Below, piece by piece: positions 44,219-54,744 of a DNA stretch of 64,000 nucleotides (its first letter is position 1; each line of letters begins with the position of its first letter). Origin of the DNA: Paenibacillus camerounensis (GTDB taxonomy: Bacteria; Bacillota; Bacilli; Paenibacillales; Paenibacillaceae); NCBI RefSeq assembly GCF_000723885.1, contig NZ_CCDG010000019.1:1-64000 (forward strand), given 5' to 3'. Made by a program: the position numbers and the translations under genes. The notes beneath the pieces are model-generated. The model saw nothing but the letters and a program-made list of their open reading frames with translations, did no database searches and was not told the DNA's origin.

Positions 44219-46493
44219 CAGGAAAATTAAAGTATTAAGCCGTATTAGTATTCTCTTTCTGTTAATTGACCTCATTAGTCCTATGAGTGTGTTTTCAGCT
44301 CTCGTTCCTAATGTCAAAGCAGCGACCGTTGCTATTCCAGTTAGTAAGGGTTTGATAGGTTCAAGCAATTCCGCAAAAGTATATTTTTTAGATTTGCCTA
44401 ATGGTATTTCAGTAAGTTCTATAAAAACAAACTCGTTCAAGTATTCCGGTAATAATACTGTTATTGATTCTATTTCCTTAGAAAACGGAAAGATTAAACT
44501 GAAACTAAAAGGTAATGAGAGCACCGAATCATTCCCGGTAAAAGGAACTGCAGGAAGAATAGATAATCATTTCAAGTCAAATCCAGGAAACTCCATTTGG
44601 CTGTATTCAGACGGAAGACGCTGGCAAATAAATGAGTATGACAAAGAAAAAGAAATCAATGTTTATAAAATTAGAAATGCACAAGATGCTAAAACTCCAT
44701 CAGAGGTTCCTCCTAAAAATACTGTCCTGACAAGATCGGAACCAGTAGAACCAAGTACAGCGAAATGGTATAGGAATGACAGTAAGGGAACTGACATAGT
44801 GGATTATAGCAGTATAATACTTTCCAGTATTACTCCTGTTACGGAAGATTTAATGAATGGGGACAAAGGAGAGGCGAAAGTAAACAGCGGAAAATTTCTA
44901 GTTACCTATAATATTCCCTCTGCACAAAGACAGCCTGAAGATTTACCAGATTACATGAAGGGGGGCTCGGCTATAGGTTGGCTCTATTACACCTCTTTCC
45001 CATACTACTTCACAGGCACAGCCAAAGTTACCTCATATAGCTATGCCGGTACGGTCACATTCGACTATCCCCTTCCAACAGAGCCAACCCTATCTGGAGA
45101 AGTCGCACTTCTTGAACCTAACCCTAATCCGGAAAAGTACATAGAAAAGGCTGTGCCGGTAAAGTTATCTTTGAAAGGGTCTCTGGCTGCGTATACCGAT
45201 ACATCGAACATCTTAGAGTGGGTTTTTTATGCCAAAAAAACCGGCAATGATACATCATTAGTCACTAAGAAGGACACAGCGAAGGTTCTTTCCAGCGAGA
45301 GGCAGTTTGACTTCGTCATTTCAAAGCAGGAAGCTGCTACGCAGCCTAAGTTTACTCAAAATTACACATTAACCGTAACTGTAAGGTTTGCTAAGCCGAT
45401 AGTTACAGCCTCTGGAACAATAACATCTTTAAGTGAGAATTTTACTATCAATGCAGGTACGTATAACGGTCCGCCGCCAAGTAGCATCCCTATCCCTACG
45501 CCCACACCGGCAGCCGGGAAACCTCCAGTAGCCCGAATATCTATGCCTGACCAAGTGGTCGCAGGGGAAAACTTCATCGTATCCGGAGCCCAGTCTTACG
45601 ATCCTGATGGTACCATTGTCAAATATTCCTGGCAGCATCCTAATGTTAAGATGGCTCTATACGGAAAGTCCAGTGATACCTCGTATGATCTGGATTTCAT
45701 TGATACAACACAGACCATCACCCTTACCGTTACAGATAATGACGGCCTTACAGCTACTACCTCCCGGGATATCAAGATTGTGGCACCTGCACCTAAAGCG
45801 AAGATTGAATTGCTGGGAGTCTTGAAGCAAAATCGGAAAATAACAATCCGGAATGCAACAAAAAATATATCCGATGATTTTCCGATTATAGAGAGCACCA
45901 CACGCTTTACTATTACTGCGGTATCGGGGGGCACCCCTGCGGATATCAAATATAGCGGAAGTCTTGTTGGAGTTAAAGAAGTGGATGTGCTTATGAAAAC
46001 ACCGGGCCAGTATAGAGCTGCTCTATATGTTGAAAATACTGCCGGCTACTCAGGAACGACTTCTTTCACGTTCACTGTCGTGCCAGATGATGCACCTGTA
46101 CCCTATATTTCCATGCCGCTTATAGTCTACCGTGATCCGGACAACGGTAACAAAGCAAGCGTAATGCTGGAGGACTTCACCGTTTCGCCAGACTACGATT
46201 ACCTGGCAAAACGCGTGTGGGAATATCGCTATGATTCGGATAACAACGGTAATTTTACAGAAGAGAGCTGGGTCCCAATCAGTAACGCTAACCTTGACCG
46301 GGTTAATTTTTATCCGGCGAAAGTGGGGAGATATGAAATACGTTTGACTGTTACAGAAGAATTTGGGCAACCGACTATAGATGCTTTTGTGACAGCAGCA
46401 GATCGCAAGTCTGCGAATACAGATGCGCAGCCAGTGCTTGAACGAATTGTAACGGTTGATAATCGTCCGCCGACATCGGACTGGTCTTGGTAG
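44211..46493 (+). CDS. Secreted PKD-repeat surface protein, Tad-like locus 2
   Basis: 760 residues. A signal peptide (RISILFLLIDLISPMSVFSA) is followed by a ~400-residue region without a recognised family, a Pro-rich spacer and a PKD domain at about 435-530 (ARISMPDQVVAGENFIVSG, SYDPDGTIVKYSW, LTVTDNDGLTA). Further Ig-like strands run to the end. PKD domains are common in surface adhesins and enzymes. The ATG at 44211 overlaps the upstream stop by 8 nt. The 5' half is distinctly AT-rich. Confidence 0.72.
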   Translation: MSNRKIKVLSRISILFLLIDLISPMSVFSALVPNVKAATVAIPVSKGLIGSSNSAKVYFLDLPNGISVSSIKTNSFKYSGNNTVIDSISLENGKIKLKLKGNESTESFPVKGTAGRIDNHFKSNPGNSIWLYSDGRRWQINEYDKEKEINVYKIRNAQDAKTPSEVPPKNTVLTRSEPVEPSTAKWYRNDSKGTDIVDYSSIILSSITPVTEDLMNGDKGEAKVNSGKFLVTYNIPSAQRQPEDLPDYMKGGSAIGWLYYTSFPYYFTGTAKVTSYSYAGTVTFDYPLPTEPTLSGEVALLEPNPNPEKYIEKAVPVKLSLKGSLAAYTDTSNILEWVFYAKKTGNDTSLVTKKDTAKVLSSERQFDFVISKQEAATQPKFTQNYTLTVTVRFAKPIVTASGTITSLSENFTINAGTYNGPPPSSIPIPTPTPAAGKPPVARISMPDQVVAGENFIVSGAQSYDPDGTIVKYSWQHPNVKMALYGKSSDTSYDLDFIDTTQTITLTVTDNDGLTATTSRDIKIVAPAPKAKIELLGVLKQNRKITIRNATKNISDDFPIIESTTRFTITAVSGGTPADIKYSGSLVGVKEVDVLMKTPGQYRAALYVENTAGYSGTTSFTFTVVPDDAPVPYISMPLIVYRDPDNGNKASVMLEDFTVSPDYDYLAKRVWEYRYDSDNNGNFTEESWVPISNANLDRVNFYPAKVGRYEIRLTVTEEFGQPTIDAFVTAADRKSANTDAQPVLERIVTVDNRPPTSDWSW

Positions 46494-46508
46494 AAGGGAT
46501 AGATTAGG

Positions 46509-49500
46509 GTGAAGAAACGAGAAAAATCATCTATGTATAGATTATTTGTCAAAATCATCTTATGTGTTGTATTAATTGTAACTATGTTCCCTTGCATGCC
46601 AGAGTCTGAGGTAAATGCTGCTGATACATCTATTGTAAACTTTATGGATGTGGAGATTCCGGAGTTTAATGGGACTTATGTTACCCCACGGTTTGTAGAG
46701 GGGGGTGCGGATAGCTGGGCACAATGGTCACAATATGTTGAATCTACAATTACCGCCCACCGTAGCAGCTTTAAAATTACAAATATAAAGTTCAACCGGG
46801 TGACGAGGGTCCTGAGTTACGACATGTCCGAAATTAATATGTCCATTAATATAGACCGTGTAAAAAGAGATCCAGACTCTTCCTGGGGATTTAATAATAT
46901 TTACGGATATTCAATGATGATAGTGGATCAGTGGGTTATCGGAGATTTTCAAGGTCTGAATGCAAACCTGGAAGAAAATTTTGCTGCTCCTTACTATTAC
47001 GCATATGGGGCATCGAATTCAATACCTACACCGGGGCCATTCTTTGATGCTCATCTTATATATCCCAATAATTACTACAATGAAGCTATAACGCCGCATG
47101 TATATTCTGAGCTGACGATACCGGCTGCCTACTATGTTAATGACTATTCCGTGCGAGACTGGCTTAATACGCGTCTATTAATGAGTGATCCCAAAGTAAT
47201 TCGTACAAATTTTAAATTTCAAGACGTTCTGTATAACGGACCCAGCAACTATTATCCGCTGATAGATAAAGTTGAAGCAAAGCTTGAAGTGAACTCTCCA
47301 CCTACGCTTAATCTGACCACTCAAAACGGAGCTACGCTCTTTAATGTAGAGGGTCAAAATATTCTGAATGTGACCGGATATGCACAAGATCCGGACAATG
47401 AGGAACTGGATGTCATAGTAGAGGTTCCGAATATGTATTACCGCAGGATAAAAATCTATAACTCCTATACAGCGCAGCAGTTTACTGTCCCTATTGATGC
47501 TATTAATGATTCCATACCACCTGGCAGCTATACAGGTACAGTGACCGTAGTGGATAGGCGTAACTATAAAGCAAGCGGCCAGTTCACTTTTAACGTTAAA
47601 AACAAGCTGCAGAATAAGAACTACTATTTAATTAATTCACCTGTAGAAATCAGTCCATCTTATATAGACTATGAAGCCGATCCGCAAATAGCTACCCGAT
47701 TCAGGTATGAGCATAACCCGAACTATTTCGATAATCCTACATCAATGCTGGTTGACTCGGGAATATGGCGGACATCGGTGTATACCTCGTTTGCTCATTC
47801 GGGCTGGTACAATGCTATCGTGCAGGTCAGGGACAATCCCTCGGGTGATCATTTCGATGAATTCCGCAAGTGGAGCAGGGACAACGAGTCTTCTCTTATA
47901 TTTCTAGTACATAGGAAACCTACGGCTATGTTTTCGGCTAAGCTGATTGGAAACAATATACAGATTACTGACAGTTCGTATGATGTTGATCATACAAGCG
48001 CAGCCGATAAAGGATTGTCTGATCGCCAATGGCAATGGCGAAAATCAGGGGATGAAGCATGGAATGAGGGGCAGCTGAGTACTCGGCCTACAGGTGATGC
48101 CTATGAATTACGGCTGCGGGTCAGGGATGTAGACGGGCCGAAAGGTTACGGCGTCTGGTCCGACTGGACCTCCCAAGTACTGGGTACCGGTGCTAATCTA
48201 CCGCCGGTAGCGAACTTTATTATTGATCCGGTTAATGTAAGTTACCGTAAAAGTACGGCTATAACCGATAAATCGTATGATCCGGACAATGATGATCTGG
48301 ATACCTATGAATGGGTCATTCGCAAAAATGGCAGCCAAGTGTATTATCACTACGGAGCTCTTACTATTCCACCAAGCTTAACAAGCTACGGAGTGGGGAG
48401 TTATCAGGTTATCCTGCGGGTGCGTGACAACAGGGGGGCGTGGTCCGGTTATTACTCGCAATGGGCCTCGGTCATTAATAATAAACCGGTTGCTCAATTT
48501 AACATGCCTGCTCAAGTATACCGTGATGATATTGTGACTATGGAAAATACAACTCCCGACCCTGATGCAGACGGTGATGTACTGGCTTACACCTGGTACG
48601 GCCGCAAGGGAAACAGCAGCTATAGCTATAGCGGCAGTACACGGAACCAGAATGTAGTCATCCGGAATTTGATCAGCGGGCTTGGAATAACAGATAAGGC
48701 TGCAATATCAAGAGACTGGGAGATGAGACTTAATGTATCGGACGGCAGTCAGGAGGCCTATGCCACACGGCTGTTTGAAATTTTGAATCATGTCCCCACA
48801 GCGGATGTATCCGGGCCTATTGAAGCTACACAGTACACCTCAAGGAACTACAGTTCCGGAGCAGCCGATCTTGATAGCTCCGATGTAAGCAGCCTGCAAT
48901 ATTACTGGAGGGTTATCGACAGCGCGGGGCAGGCCAGTATCCTCCGCAACCATAAATCGATAGATGTGACGTTCTACCACACCGGAACCTACACCATTGA
49001 ACATTGGGTAATTGATCAGATTGGTGCGAAATCCAATGTGGCTAATCTCAAAGTATATGTTACAGAAAATCTGAAGCCATCAATGTCTCTGACATCTCCT
49101 CTGGGTACTGTGAACAGTCCAACTATAATCGATGCCGGTATTGCGGGTGATCCTTCCATTAAATGGACTTATACCGACCCGGAGAATGATCCGCAGGAGA
49201 AATACACGCTTGAGTTCTTCACCAAGGAGAGCATACTGGCCAAGACGGTAGAAGGAACGGATAGCAGTGGCACTGTGCGGCAATATCAGCTGACTAACGG
49301 GACCTTTGAAAGATTTAAGCTGTTTACTGTATTAGGCCGGGCCTATTCCATGAATTCCTGGTCTGATGTCTCGAATGAACGGGCCTTTATCATCGACAAC
49401 CCTCCGCAGCCAGGGTTTACACTCATGACAGATACCGGCCGCAACGCCGCCGTAGTACCGATATATCGGACGGATGAGCTGACTATCCAAGGTACAGCGT

Positions 49501-50414
49501 CAGACCCGGATATCCCGAGCGGTGACAGCATCAGCTACAGCTATTACCTTAAGCCATCCGGCGGAACAGAAGGGCTGGCCGGCTCGCAGAGCACCTTCAC
49601 CAAGCAGTTCAATACTAACGGCATCTTTATTCTGCGGCAGGTTGTAACGGATTCGCTGGGGCTCTCGCGCGAACTGGCGCAGACGATTACAGTAGCCAAC
49701 CGTATTCCGGCAGCCAGCATAACGTATCCCGCCAGCAGCAGCCAGACCGTTCCGACAGTAAGCAATACGCTGACGCCTGTAATAAAATGGGGTTATCAGG
49801 ATGAGGACGGCGACGAACAGCAGCGCTATAAAGTTAGGGTCATTAATCTGACTACCGGTGCTGTCGCAGCACAGTCAGGGGAACAGGCCTCATCCGTACA
49901 AGAGTGGCAGGTTCCTGCCGCAGTGTTGACTGAGAATCAGAAGTACGCTGTTGAGGTTGAAGTCTATGACGGATTTAGCTGGAGCGGAGTGTCTCCGCGC
50001 AAATATTTTATGGTTAACCTGCTGACTGTTCAGGGCGGGGTGCGCCATACGGCGGACTGGAATACTAACCGTCAGACCTATAATATGAAAAAAAGCGGAA
50101 CAGCAGAGAGTCCGCGGGGCTATAGTGTGTTTTGGGCCGGAGAGAGCTTTGTGCTTCGTGCAGATACAACGGGGATGCCTGATTCAGTGGAGGTTTCGAT
50201 GACGGGAGGGTATCATATATTGCTTACTCCCTCTGACAGCAGCAGAACGGTATGGAACGGAGAGCTGTATGATTCCTCATTTGAAAGGCTGCCGGACGGT
50301 CCTGTGACTTTTACCTTTACTGCAAAAAATATGTTCAGCAGTAAAATGGACACCGTTACGGTGACCATCCAGGGGGATTGGCAGGATTATTTTCAGAGTC
50401 ACCGGATTAAATAA
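46509..50414 (+). CDS. Giant secreted PKD-like repeat protein, Tad-like locus 2
   Basis: 1301 residues. The signal peptide ends near SEVNAADT. A ~240-residue unique region precedes at least six PKD/Ig-like units, each with a YDPD or DPDxD motif and a terminal W/Y strand: ISDSSYDVDH-type, PPVANFIIDPVNV, KPVAQFNMPAQVY, VPTADVSGPIEAT, PSMSLTSPLGTV and PAASITYPASSS. The final ~130 residues are a different beta domain. GTG start at 46509, 7-8 nt after an AGAAGGGAT-like site. No anchor (LPxTG, SLH or C-terminal helix) is seen, so it may bind through the machine encoded upstream (inference). Confidence 0.75.
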   Translation: MKKREKSSMYRLFVKIILCVVLIVTMFPCMPESEVNAADTSIVNFMDVEIPEFNGTYVTPRFVEGGADSWAQWSQYVESTITAHRSSFKITNIKFNRVTRVLSYDMSEINMSINIDRVKRDPDSSWGFNNIYGYSMMIVDQWVIGDFQGLNANLEENFAAPYYYAYGASNSIPTPGPFFDAHLIYPNNYYNEAITPHVYSELTIPAAYYVNDYSVRDWLNTRLLMSDPKVIRTNFKFQDVLYNGPSNYYPLIDKVEAKLEVNSPPTLNLTTQNGATLFNVEGQNILNVTGYAQDPDNEELDVIVEVPNMYYRRIKIYNSYTAQQFTVPIDAINDSIPPGSYTGTVTVVDRRNYKASGQFTFNVKNKLQNKNYYLINSPVEISPSYIDYEADPQIATRFRYEHNPNYFDNPTSMLVDSGIWRTSVYTSFAHSGWYNAIVQVRDNPSGDHFDEFRKWSRDNESSLIFLVHRKPTAMFSAKLIGNNIQITDSSYDVDHTSAADKGLSDRQWQWRKSGDEAWNEGQLSTRPTGDAYELRLRVRDVDGPKGYGVWSDWTSQVLGTGANLPPVANFIIDPVNVSYRKSTAITDKSYDPDNDDLDTYEWVIRKNGSQVYYHYGALTIPPSLTSYGVGSYQVILRVRDNRGAWSGYYSQWASVINNKPVAQFNMPAQVYRDDIVTMENTTPDPDADGDVLAYTWYGRKGNSSYSYSGSTRNQNVVIRNLISGLGITDKAAISRDWEMRLNVSDGSQEAYATRLFEILNHVPTADVSGPIEATQYTSRNYSSGAADLDSSDVSSLQYYWRVIDSAGQASILRNHKSIDVTFYHTGTYTIEHWVIDQIGAKSNVANLKVYVTENLKPSMSLTSPLGTVNSPTIIDAGIAGDPSIKWTYTDPENDPQEKYTLEFFTKESILAKTVEGTDSSGTVRQYQLTNGTFERFKLFTVLGRAYSMNSWSDVSNERAFIIDNPPQPGFTLMTDTGRNAAVVPIYRTDELTIQGTASDPDIPSGDSISYSYYLKPSGGTEGLAGSQSTFTKQFNTNGIFILRQVVTDSLGLSRELAQTITVANRIPAASITYPASSSQTVPTVSNTLTPVIKWGYQDEDGDEQQRYKVRVINLTTGAVAAQSGEQASSVQEWQVPAAVLTENQKYAVEVEVYDGFSWSGVSPRKYFMVNLLTVQGGVRHTADWNTNRQTYNMKKSGTAESPRGYSVFWAGESFVLRADTTGMPDSVEVSMTGGYHILLTPSDSSRTVWNGELYDSSFERLPDGPVTFTFTAKNMFSSKMDTVTVTIQGDWQDYFQSHRIK

Positions 50415-50462
50415 AGGCTCCAAACGGGTACAAGCTATAATCTATGGGCGGAGGGCTGATCG

Positions 50463-51098
50463 CTAGACGATTCCCTCGGCCCTTTCTTCTGCCAGCAGCA
50501 GTCTGCGTGCACTTAAAGAGGCGGCAGCAGCCGGAATCTTGGGTGAGCTTATGTAGGTATTGCCATGTGTGAGATGCATATAGTAGGCCAGCTTGCCGCT
50601 GTATACTTTATCGGCACAGAGCGATTCTGCGAAATCTTCCGGTGTAACGAAGCAGGAAGGCTTGGCAACCGGCCGGCATGCAGCCTCTTCGCAGACGGAA
50701 GCGACAAAGTGGGAGCAGAAGTAAGCGTCTTCCCGGTCAAACCTGACATTCAGCAGTACACCGATCAGGCCCAGCAGATGATATTTGTAGCGTCTCTGAT
50801 TTTCCATCATGCCCTGGACATGCTTGTACATCGTTTCGTATTCCCCGTCACTGACATTCATTTCATAGATGGCGCAATCAGCCATGCTGTAAAAAGGATG
50901 CTCAAAGTTTTCGCGGATCAGTCCCGCAACGAACGGGTTGTGCACTTTTTTCCGCCCAAAGCTGTACACCTCCTGCAGTCCGCTGTCAAAGGCAATGGAA
51001 GCATGATTCAGCTCTGCCTTGGTGAACCATTTAATCAAGCCGCTAAAAGCAGTCCCGGTTCCGGTCAATACAATATAGATATTTTTGCGTGCGTCCAT
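50463..51098 (-). CDS. YiiX/YebB-like permuted papain-fold protein
   Basis: A 211-residue protein. The permuted NlpC/P60-like motifs are visible: NHASIAFD with the His early and YFCSHFVASVCEE with the nucleophile Cys later. The function in this family is usually amidase or acyltransferase; the substrate is unknown. The ATG at 51098 was chosen because AAAGGAA lies about 10 nt upstream. It converges on the giant PKD gene with 48 bp between stops. Confidence 0.75.
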   Translation of the reverse strand: MDARKNIYIVLTGTGTAFSGLIKWFTKAELNHASIAFDSGLQEVYSFGRKKVHNPFVAGLIRENFEHPFYSMADCAIYEMNVSDGEYETMYKHVQGMMENQRRYKYHLLGLIGVLLNVRFDREDAYFCSHFVASVCEEAACRPVAKPSCFVTPEDFAESLCADKVYSGKLAYYMHLTHGNTYISSPKIPAAAASLSARRLLLAEERAEGIV

Positions 51099-51406
51099 GC
51101 TCAGGATTCCTTTCTGCTGGAAAATATGGATAATCCGGTAAAATTCCTCGTTAGGTAACTTCATCTTACTGCATAATCCAGCTGCGGGAAACAAACTTTA
51201 GTCTTAACCTGAAACTGGACTAAAGGCTAAGTACCTGGTCTTTGGACCAGTATACCGCGCGGGGGCCTGATGTATAAAGCTGATTTTGTCTGGTGAAAAA
51301 TAAGCTGTTCAAACCGTGCGTGTACAAAAACAATTGATAATGCTTCCACATTAGTGATACAATAATAGTCAAAATGACATTCTTGATTTAGAGGAGGATT
51401 ATTTTA
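51099..51406. other. Divergent non-coding region upstream of tkt
   Basis: About 300 bp without a gene. It contains two dyads, CTTTAGTC...GACTAAAG (51196-51225) and CTGGTC-TTTG-GACCAG (51235-51250), and a promoter for tkt. Confidence 0.5.
51334..51363 (+). promoter_or_regulatory. Promoter of transketolase gene
   Basis: TTGATA (51334-51339), an 18-bp spacer and TACAAT (51358-51363), 44 bp before the tkt start. Confidence 0.6.
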
Positions 51407-53455
51407 ATGACTGAGCAGGCAAAAGAGCAAGCGATCCATAAAGAAGAAAATTCGACGGTGGACAACCTGGCGATTACTACAATCCGTACACTGGCTATTG
51501 ACGCTATTGAAAAAGCCAATTCCGGCCACCCGGGTATGCCGATGGGTTCCGCACCGATGGGTTACCAACTGTTCGCCAAAACAATGAATCATAATCCGGA
51601 TCACCCGACCTGGGTTAACCGTGACCGCTTTGTATTATCTGCCGGACACGGCTCCATGCTGCTGTACAGCCTGCTGCACCTGAGCGGTTACGACCTGCCG
51701 ATGGAAGAATTGAAGCAGTTCCGCCAATGGGGCAGTCTGACTCCAGGCCATCCTGAGGTCGGCCATACTGCCGGTGTTGATGCTACCACTGGTCCGCTTG
51801 GACAAGGTATCGGTATGGCTGTAGGGATGGCTATGGCTGAAGCTCAGCTGGGTGCTACTTATAATAAAGATAACCATAACGTAATTGACCACTATACGTA
51901 TGCAATCTGCGGCGACGGTGACCTGATGGAAGGGATCTCTTCCGAGTCTGCCTCCCTGGCCGGACATCTTAAGCTGGGTAAGCTGATTGTAATGTACGAT
52001 TCCAATGATATCTCGCTCGACGGCAAGCTGAATCTGGCATTCTCCGAGAATGTCGCACAGCGTTTTGAAGCTTACGGCTGGCAGGTTCTGCGTGTTGAGG
52101 ACGGTAATGATCTTCCGGCACTGGAACAGGCAATTGCAGATGCACAAGCTGATACAAGCAAGCCGACCCTGATCGAAGTTAAGACTGTTATCGGCTACGG
52201 CAGCCCGAACAAACAGGGTAAAGGCGGACACGGCGGTACTCACGGCTCTCCGCTGGGTGCTGAAGAAGCGAAGCTGACTAAAGACTTCTACAAATGGGTA
52301 TATGAAGAAGACTTCTATGTTCCGGATGAAGTTCGTGCCCGTTTTGCTGAAGTGAAGGAAAACGGTATTGCCGCGAACAAAGCATGGGACGAGAAATTCG
52401 CAGCCTACAAAGAAGCTTATCCGGAGCTGGCAGCACAGCTTGAAACTGCTATCAGCGGCGCGCTTCCAGAAGGCTGGGATGCAGAGCTTCCATTCTTCAC
52501 AGCTGAAGACAAAGCCGTATCAACCCGCGTAGCTTCCGGTAATGCGCTGAATGCACTGGCAGCAGGGGTTCCGCAGCTGGTAGGCGGATCTGCTGACCTT
52601 GAAAGCTCCACAATGACCCACCTGAAAGGCTTGACCCAGTTCACTTCCGAAGCCTATGACGGCCGTAACATCTACTTCGGCGTCCGTGAATTCGGTATGG
52701 CTGCAGCAATGAACGGGATTGCCCTGCACAGCGGCCTCAAAGTATTTGGCGGAACGTTCTTCGTATTCACTGACTACCTGCGTCCGGCTGTCCGCCTGGC
52801 TTCGATTATGAAGCTGCCGGTAACGTATGTTCTGACTCATGACAGTATCGCTGTCGGTGAAGACGGCCCTACTCATGAACCAATCGAGCAATTGGCTTCC
52901 CTGCGTATTATCCCGGGTCTGACTGTTATTCGTCCGGCTGATGCCAACGAAACCTCCGCAGCTTGGGCTTATGCACTTGAAAATACGGCTAACCCAGTGG
53001 CACTGGTGCTTACCCGCCAGAACCTGCCGATCCTTGCAGGAACAGTAGATGGCGTACGCGAGAACATCAAACGCGGCGGATACGTTGTTTCCGACGCCAA
53101 GAACGGTACTCCGCAGGCACAGATTATTGCTACCGGCTCTGAAGTGCAGCTGGCTGTAAAAGCACAGGCAGTACTGGCTGAAGAAGGTATTGACGTACGC
53201 GTTATCAGCTTGCCGAGCTGGGATCTGTTCGAGAAGCAGGATAAGGCTTACCGTGATTCCGTTATCCTGCCTGAGGTTAAAGCCCGTCTTGCAGTCGAAA
53301 TGGCACAGACCTTTGGCTGGGAGCGTTACACAGGCGATCAGGGCGACATTCTCGGTATCACTACCTTCGGTGCTTCCGCACCTGGCGATATCGTGATGAA
53401 AGAATACGGCTTTACAGTAGAAAATGTAGTCAGCCGCGTTAAAGCCCTGCTATAA
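51407..53455 (+). CDS. tkt: Transketolase
   Basis: A 682-residue thiamine diphosphate enzyme of the non-oxidative pentose phosphate pathway. ThDP-binding motifs: [36 protein letters not shown] (pyrophosphate/Mg). Pyrimidine-domain motifs: [20 protein letters not shown] and [17 protein letters not shown]-terminal domain with ATGSEVQLA. Full family length. GAGGAGGATTATTTTA precedes the ATG. Co-transcribed with ppnP (32 bp gap). Confidence 0.97.
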   Translation: MTEQAKEQAIHKEENSTVDNLAITTIRTLAIDAIEKANSGHPGMPMGSAPMGYQLFAKTMNHNPDHPTWVNRDRFVLSAGHGSMLLYSLLHLSGYDLPMEELKQFRQWGSLTPGHPEVGHTAGVDATTGPLGQGIGMAVGMAMAEAQLGATYNKDNHNVIDHYTYAICGDGDLMEGISSESASLAGHLKLGKLIVMYDSNDISLDGKLNLAFSENVAQRFEAYGWQVLRVEDGNDLPALEQAIADAQADTSKPTLIEVKTVIGYGSPNKQGKGGHGGTHGSPLGAEEAKLTKDFYKWVYEEDFYVPDEVRARFAEVKENGIAANKAWDEKFAAYKEAYPELAAQLETAISGALPEGWDAELPFFTAEDKAVSTRVASGNALNALAAGVPQLVGGSADLESSTMTHLKGLTQFTSEAYDGRNIYFGVREFGMAAAMNGIALHSGLKVFGGTFFVFTDYLRPAVRLASIMKLPVTYVLTHDSIAVGEDGPTHEPIEQLASLRIIPGLTVIRPADANETSAAWAYALENTANPVALVLTRQNLPILAGTVDGVRENIKRGGYVVSDAKNGTPQAQIIATGSEVQLAVKAQAVLAEEGIDVRVISLPSWDLFEKQDKAYRDSVILPEVKARLAVEMAQTFGWERYTGDQGDILGITTFGASAPGDIVMKEYGFTVENVVSRVKALL

Positions 53456-53487
53456 TAGACGGAATAAATATAAAGGGGAGAATAAGC

Positions 53488-53805
53488 ATGAGCCAGTTTA
53501 CCAACGCAACAGTTCAAAAAGCAGCCAATATTTATTACGATGGAAAAGTTACCAGCCGTACCGTGATTTTGGAGAACGGCACGAAGGTAACGCTTGGCAT
53601 CATGCTGCCGGGTGTGTATGAGTTCGGCACAGAAGGCCCGGAGACTATGGAGATTCTATCCGGCGATCTGAAGGTACTGCTTCCAGGTACTGACGTCTGG
53701 AAAGAAATTAAGGGAACCGAAACGTTCCACGTTCCCGGCAACTCCAAGTTTGCGCTGGAAGTATTCGCATTAACTGATTATTGCTGTTCTTACCCGAATC
53801 TTTAA
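53488..53805 (+). CDS. ppnP: Pyrimidine/purine nucleoside phosphorylase
   Basis: A 105-residue cupin-fold enzyme of the PpnP (UPF0345) family that phosphorolyses nucleosides. Conserved signature: KVTLGIMLPGVYEFGTEGPE, SGDLKVLLPG and FHVPGNSKF, ending DYCCSY. AAGGGGAG precedes the ATG by 6 nt. Release of ribose-1-phosphate links it to transketolase and the pentose pathway (inference). Confidence 0.93.
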   Translation: MSQFTNATVQKAANIYYDGKVTSRTVILENGTKVTLGIMLPGVYEFGTEGPETMEILSGDLKVLLPGTDVWKEIKGTETFHVPGNSKFALEVFALTDYCCSYPNL

Positions 53806-53824
53806 ATTCATCTGGTCTATGGAG

Positions 53825-53859
53825 AGAAGCTCTGCTTAATTGCAGGGCTTCTTCTTTAT
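53825..53859 (+). terminator. Terminator after ppnP
   Basis: AGAAGCTCTGC pairs with GCAGGGCTTCT and is followed by TCTTTAT. Confidence 0.8.
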
Positions 53860-53999
53860 ATCCGGGCAAGGGAAGTGTTAAATTAAAGCTTGTCCAAAAT
53901 AATGGAATTTGGTATGCTTAATAAGAACTTATGTTCTTGTTTGTGGGAGGGTAACTTTTTTATTCTCCAGGACGCTATTAAGTAAAGGGGGCTGATGCT

Positions 54000-54744
54000 T
54001 TGCTGTATTCAAATGATTACATAACGTTTAACTATGAGGAAGCAGGAGAGGGGCAGCCTATTCTAATCCTGCATGGAAACGGGCCGGACCACCGGATGAT
54101 GATGGGCTGCCTGGATACAATCTTCAGACGATATGCTGCGGGCGGTGGAGATGATGATTGAGGCGCTGATTCCCGGTGAACGTTTTCTGCTGGTCGGCCA
54201 GTCGTACGGAGGGTATCTTGCAAGAGGCCTGCTCAGAAATTACGCCGGCTCAATTGAGGGGCTTTTTCTTTTATGTCCTTGTGTTATTGCAGAGATGCGC
54301 GACAGAGAGCTGCCGCAGCATCAGGCTGCAATCTGTGACAAGGAGCTGCTTGAGGAATTGAGTCAAGCAGAACGGGATGAATTCACATCTATTGCTGTAG
54401 TGCAGACCAGGACAGCCTGGGAGCGTTATAACCGTGAGATTGTAAGTGCTTTGCAGCTGGCAGATGACGGCTTTATGGAGCGGATCAAGACAGCAGGCAA
54501 GTATCCCTTCAGCTTTGATACTGACCGGATAGCCCCCTTTCTCAAACCGAGTCTAATCCTGACGGGAAGGCAGGACTCCATGACCGGATACAGGGATCCA
54601 TGGAAGCTGCTGGAGGTTTATCCGCATGCCACTTTTGCTGTACTGGATCATGCAGGACATAATCTGCATATGGAGCAGGAGGAGCTTTTAGGAGCTATGG
54701 TGAAGGAGTGGCTGAGCAGGGCCGGCAACAGTAAGCTTACTTGA
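54000..54744 (+). pseudogene. Alpha/beta hydrolase, broken by a frameshifting deletion
   Basis: Two frames make one hydrolase. The first runs from a TTG at 54000 (AAAGGGGGC 8 nt upstream) and encodes LYSNDYITFNYEEAGEG, ILHGNG and MMMGCLD before drifting out of frame and stopping at 54159-54161. The second, in the +1 frame from about 54123 (SSDDMLRAVEMMIEALIPG), carries the nucleophile GQSYGGYLARG, Asp in TGRQDS and His in DHAGHNLHME. The missing ~25 residues (the DLPGxG strand and oxyanion region) were probably lost in a deletion near 54120. The second part has no ribosome-binding site. Probably non-functional. Confidence 0.75.
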
